Assembly: GCA_943329165.2 (NCBI GenBank)
Contig: CALQCV020000088.1
Coordinates: forward strand, 1-7,400
Direction of reading: 5' to 3'
DNA from: Candidatus Nitrotoga sp. CP45
GTDB lineage: Bacteria; Bacteroidota; Bacteroidia; Flavobacteriales; Flavobacteriaceae
Length of the DNA stretch: 7,400 nt
Shown: one piece after another, positions 6,425 through 7,400 of the stretch
Position numbering within the stretch: the stretch's first letter is position 1
How the letters are laid out: the number at the start of each line of letters is the position of its first letter
The notes under the pieces: model-generated
The model's database searches: none
What the model was told of the DNA's origin: nothing
What the model saw: the letters and a program-made list of their open reading frames with translations, nothing else
Program-made: the position numbers and the translations under genes

Positions 6425-6670
6425 TGATTTTATAGATGAAAACCCATTTATATAAGGATTATTTACTACTAAAATTGACAATTTTTTTACCATTCCACCA
6501 TAAACTTACAATGTAATAGTTGTCATTAATAACTAAAATAAATTATGCCAAAATAGTTAAGTTAATGAATGTTAAAATCAATTTTTACGGCTCCTTTTTC
6601 GCTCTTTCTCGACATTTTTCAATGTTTTTTATAAAATTTAAACACACAGATTTCTTTAGTTTCTCTTCTA
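6425..6670. other. Noncoding AT-rich spacer between the hydrolase and mraZ promoters
   Basis: No convincing gene lies here. It contains three minor items. First, a 15-bp AT-rich inverted repeat, AAAATTGACAATTTT (6471-6485), followed by a few more T residues. Second, a less AT-rich pyrimidine-rich patch (about 6588-6612). Third, a weak 5-bp hairpin ACATT-TTTC-AATGT (6612-6625) followed by T residues. A 17-codon open frame on the minus strand (6562-6615) overlaps the patch. No TAnnTTTG element for it is seen immediately upstream. Confidence 0.6.
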
Positions 6671-6680
6671 AAAAGGGTGA

Positions 6681-6730
6681 AAGTGGTAAAACTTATTAAC
6701 AAAGTGGTATTTTGTGGTAAATTGTGGTAA
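6681..6730 (+). promoter_or_regulatory. GTGGTA repeat array, probable MraZ operator
   Basis: GTGGTA occurs at 6683, 6704, 6714 and 6724; the last three are exactly 10 bp apart. In E. coli, MraZ binds direct repeats (TGGGN separated by 5 nt, also a 10-bp period) in its own promoter and represses the dcw cluster. The array here ends 9 bp before the mraZ -7 element and covers where RNA polymerase would contact the -33 region, so it is well placed for autorepression. The binding itself is inferred from this layout. Confidence 0.75.
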
Positions 6731-6739
6731 TTATTTTTA

Positions 6740-6747
6740 TATTTTTG
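6740..6747 (+). promoter_or_regulatory. -7 promoter element of mraZ and the dcw cluster
   Basis: TATTTTTG is an exact TAnnTTTG match, 23 nt before the mraZ TTG start. It lies inside the frame open upstream of mraZ (back to a GTG at 6714), so that extension would be untranscribed from this promoter. TTG trinucleotides at 6712-6714 and 6722-6724 fall within the GTGGTA repeats, but at spacings of 25 and 15 nt. Confidence 0.6.
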
Positions 6748-6770
6748 CTCGTAACCAGAATAATATCAAA

Positions 6771-7244
6771 TTGAACACCATAATCGGGACATACGAATGT
6801 AAAGTTGATGCTAAGGGAAGACTAATGATTCCCTCGGCGTTAAAGAAGCAACTTGCTAATTCTCTGCAAGATGGCTTTGTCTTGAAGCGTTCCGTTTTTC
6901 AACCTTGTTTAGAGTTATATCCAATGACAGAGTGGAATTTGATGATGCAAAAAATCAACAAATTGAACCGTTTTGTAAAGAAAAATAACGACTTCATTCG
7001 TCGATTTACTGCCGGAGTAAAAGTGGTAGAAGTTGATGATTTAGGGAGGTTGTTAATTCCAAAAGATTTAGTAGGCTTTAGTAAAATATCCAAAGATATT
7101 GTGTTGTCTTCAGCGGTTAATATCGTTGAGATTTGGGACAAAGATTTATATGAAAATGCGATTGCGGGCGATGATAACGAGTTTGCAAATTTGGCCGAAG
7201 ATGTAATGGGAAATAGTAATGATGACAACGATGGAATATCATAA
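6771..7244 (+). CDS. mraZ: Transcriptional regulator MraZ, TTG start
   Basis: MraZ is a DNA-binding regulator encoded at the head of the division and cell-wall cluster and able to repress its own promoter. The protein is 157 aa, built from two AbrB/SpoVT-like repeats with the signature DxxGR: DAKGR at 13-17 followed by LMIP, and DDLGR at 89-93 followed by LLIP. The middle shows the family block [10 protein letters not shown] (42-51). The C-terminal tail is acidic ([13 protein letters not shown] and NDDNDG). The frame is open up to a GTG at 6714, but TTG at 6771 is chosen because it gives the family-typical beginning [17 protein letters not shown] and because the longer form would translate the operator and -7 element. 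The gene overlaps rsmH by about 23 nt. Confidence 0.95.
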   Translation: MNTIIGTYECKVDAKGRLMIPSALKKQLANSLQDGFVLKRSVFQPCLELYPMTEWNLMMQKINKLNRFVKKNNDFIRRFTAGVKVVEVDDLGRLLIPKDLVGFSKISKDIVLSSAVNIVEIWDKDLYENAIAGDDNEFANLAEDVMGNSNDDNDGIS

Positions 7245-7400
7245 TCCGGTCTTACTGAAAGAAACTGTTGACGGCTTAAATATCAAACCTGATGGCGTTT
7301 ATGTGGATGTGACTTTTGGTGGTGGTGGACATTCCAAAGAGATTATGAAGCGATTAGGTTCAAACGGAAAACTATTCGGATTTGATCAAGATGAAGATGC
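7222..7400 (+). CDS. rsmH: 16S rRNA m4C1402 methyltransferase RsmH, 5' part
   Basis: RsmH (MraW) methylates N4 of C1402 in 16S rRNA using S-adenosylmethionine. Only about 59 codons are present before the window ends, so this is a partial gene cut by the window edge, not a broken one. Visible are the N-terminal family block [14 protein letters not shown] (6-19), then [13 protein letters not shown] (26-38), the SAM-binding glycine-rich motif, and FGFDQDED (52-59), which follows the next strand. In-frame ATGs at 7219, 7222 and 7231 are all possible starts; all lie inside the 3' end of mraZ, so the two genes overlap in different frames by 14-26 nt and are certainly cotranscribed. Confidence 0.93.
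   Translation, partial: MTTMEYHNPVLLKETVDGLNIKPDGVYVDVTFGGGGHSKEIMKRLGSNGKLFGFDQDED

Noticed and set aside
6475..6506. Sigma70-like promoter from TTGACA at 6475-6480
   Set aside because: No TATAAT-like hexamer lies 16-18 nt downstream, and Bacteroidota use a different consensus; no gene follows at a sensible distance.
6612..6630. Intrinsic terminator on the plus strand
   Set aside because: The stem is only 5 AT-rich pairs, and no plus-strand gene ends nearby; it is kept only as a remark in the spacer description.
6714..6770. N-terminal extension of MraZ from a GTG at 6714
   Set aside because: It would translate through the last GTGGTA repeats and the -7 element, and the encoded residues do not resemble the MraZ family; TTG at 6771 gives the family N-terminus.
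6899..7228. 109-codon minus-strand open frame
   Set aside because: It is antisense to mraZ, which has both DxxGR signatures intact.
1..7400. Mobile element, defence system, CRISPR array or RNA gene
   Set aside because: No transposase, integrase, spaced repeat array, tRNA or rRNA sequence is seen; gene content is housekeeping plus gldB–gldC with uniform composition.

Overview
The window reads as the chromosome of a Flavobacterium-like member of the Bacteroidota. Four things support this: the gliding-motility pair gldB–gldC; a low-GC, A-rich sequence; -7 promoter elements of the Bacteroidota type (TAnnTTTG) where transcription would be expected; and start codons preceded by A-rich leaders without a Shine-Dalgarno sequence. 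Protein similarity to known families is judged by eye, not by a search.

Layout. Positions 49-2028 (+) encode DNA primase DnaG, starting at TTG directly after an 8-bp tandem repeat. A perfect 30-bp palindrome follows and serves as a terminator shared with the opposing gene. Positions 2069-2698 (-) encode an orphan LuxR-type response regulator, and 2795-3607 (-) encode ammonia-dependent NAD synthetase NadE. A 91-bp divergent spacer with two abutting -7 elements separates nadE from gldB (3699-4664, +). gldB overlaps gldC (4657-4992, +) by 8 nt. gldC ends 4 nt from the convergent GTPase gene ysxC/engB (4997-5617, -), which lies 6 nt downstream of an alpha/beta hydrolase gene (5624-6388, -). A 382-bp noncoding spacer (6389-6770) holds the hydrolase promoter, then a set of GTGGTA repeats and a -7 element in front of mraZ (6771-7244, +). 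mraZ overlaps the start of rsmH (7222 to the window edge, +), the beginning of the dcw (division and cell wall) cluster.

How the genes relate. Most of the content is housekeeping: replication priming, NAD synthesis, ribosome assembly, and the MraZ/RsmH pair that opens the division and cell-wall cluster. The lineage-specific part is gldB–gldC, needed for gliding in F. johnsoniae. There is no mobile element, CRISPR array, RNA gene or defence system. I see no wholly new system. The most interesting signals are small: a DnaG whose four expected zinc ligands are all replaced; a 10-bp-periodic repeat array that looks like the MraZ operator; back-to-back promoters between nadE and gldB; and a pair of 14-bp direct repeats 21 bp apart upstream of the response regulator.
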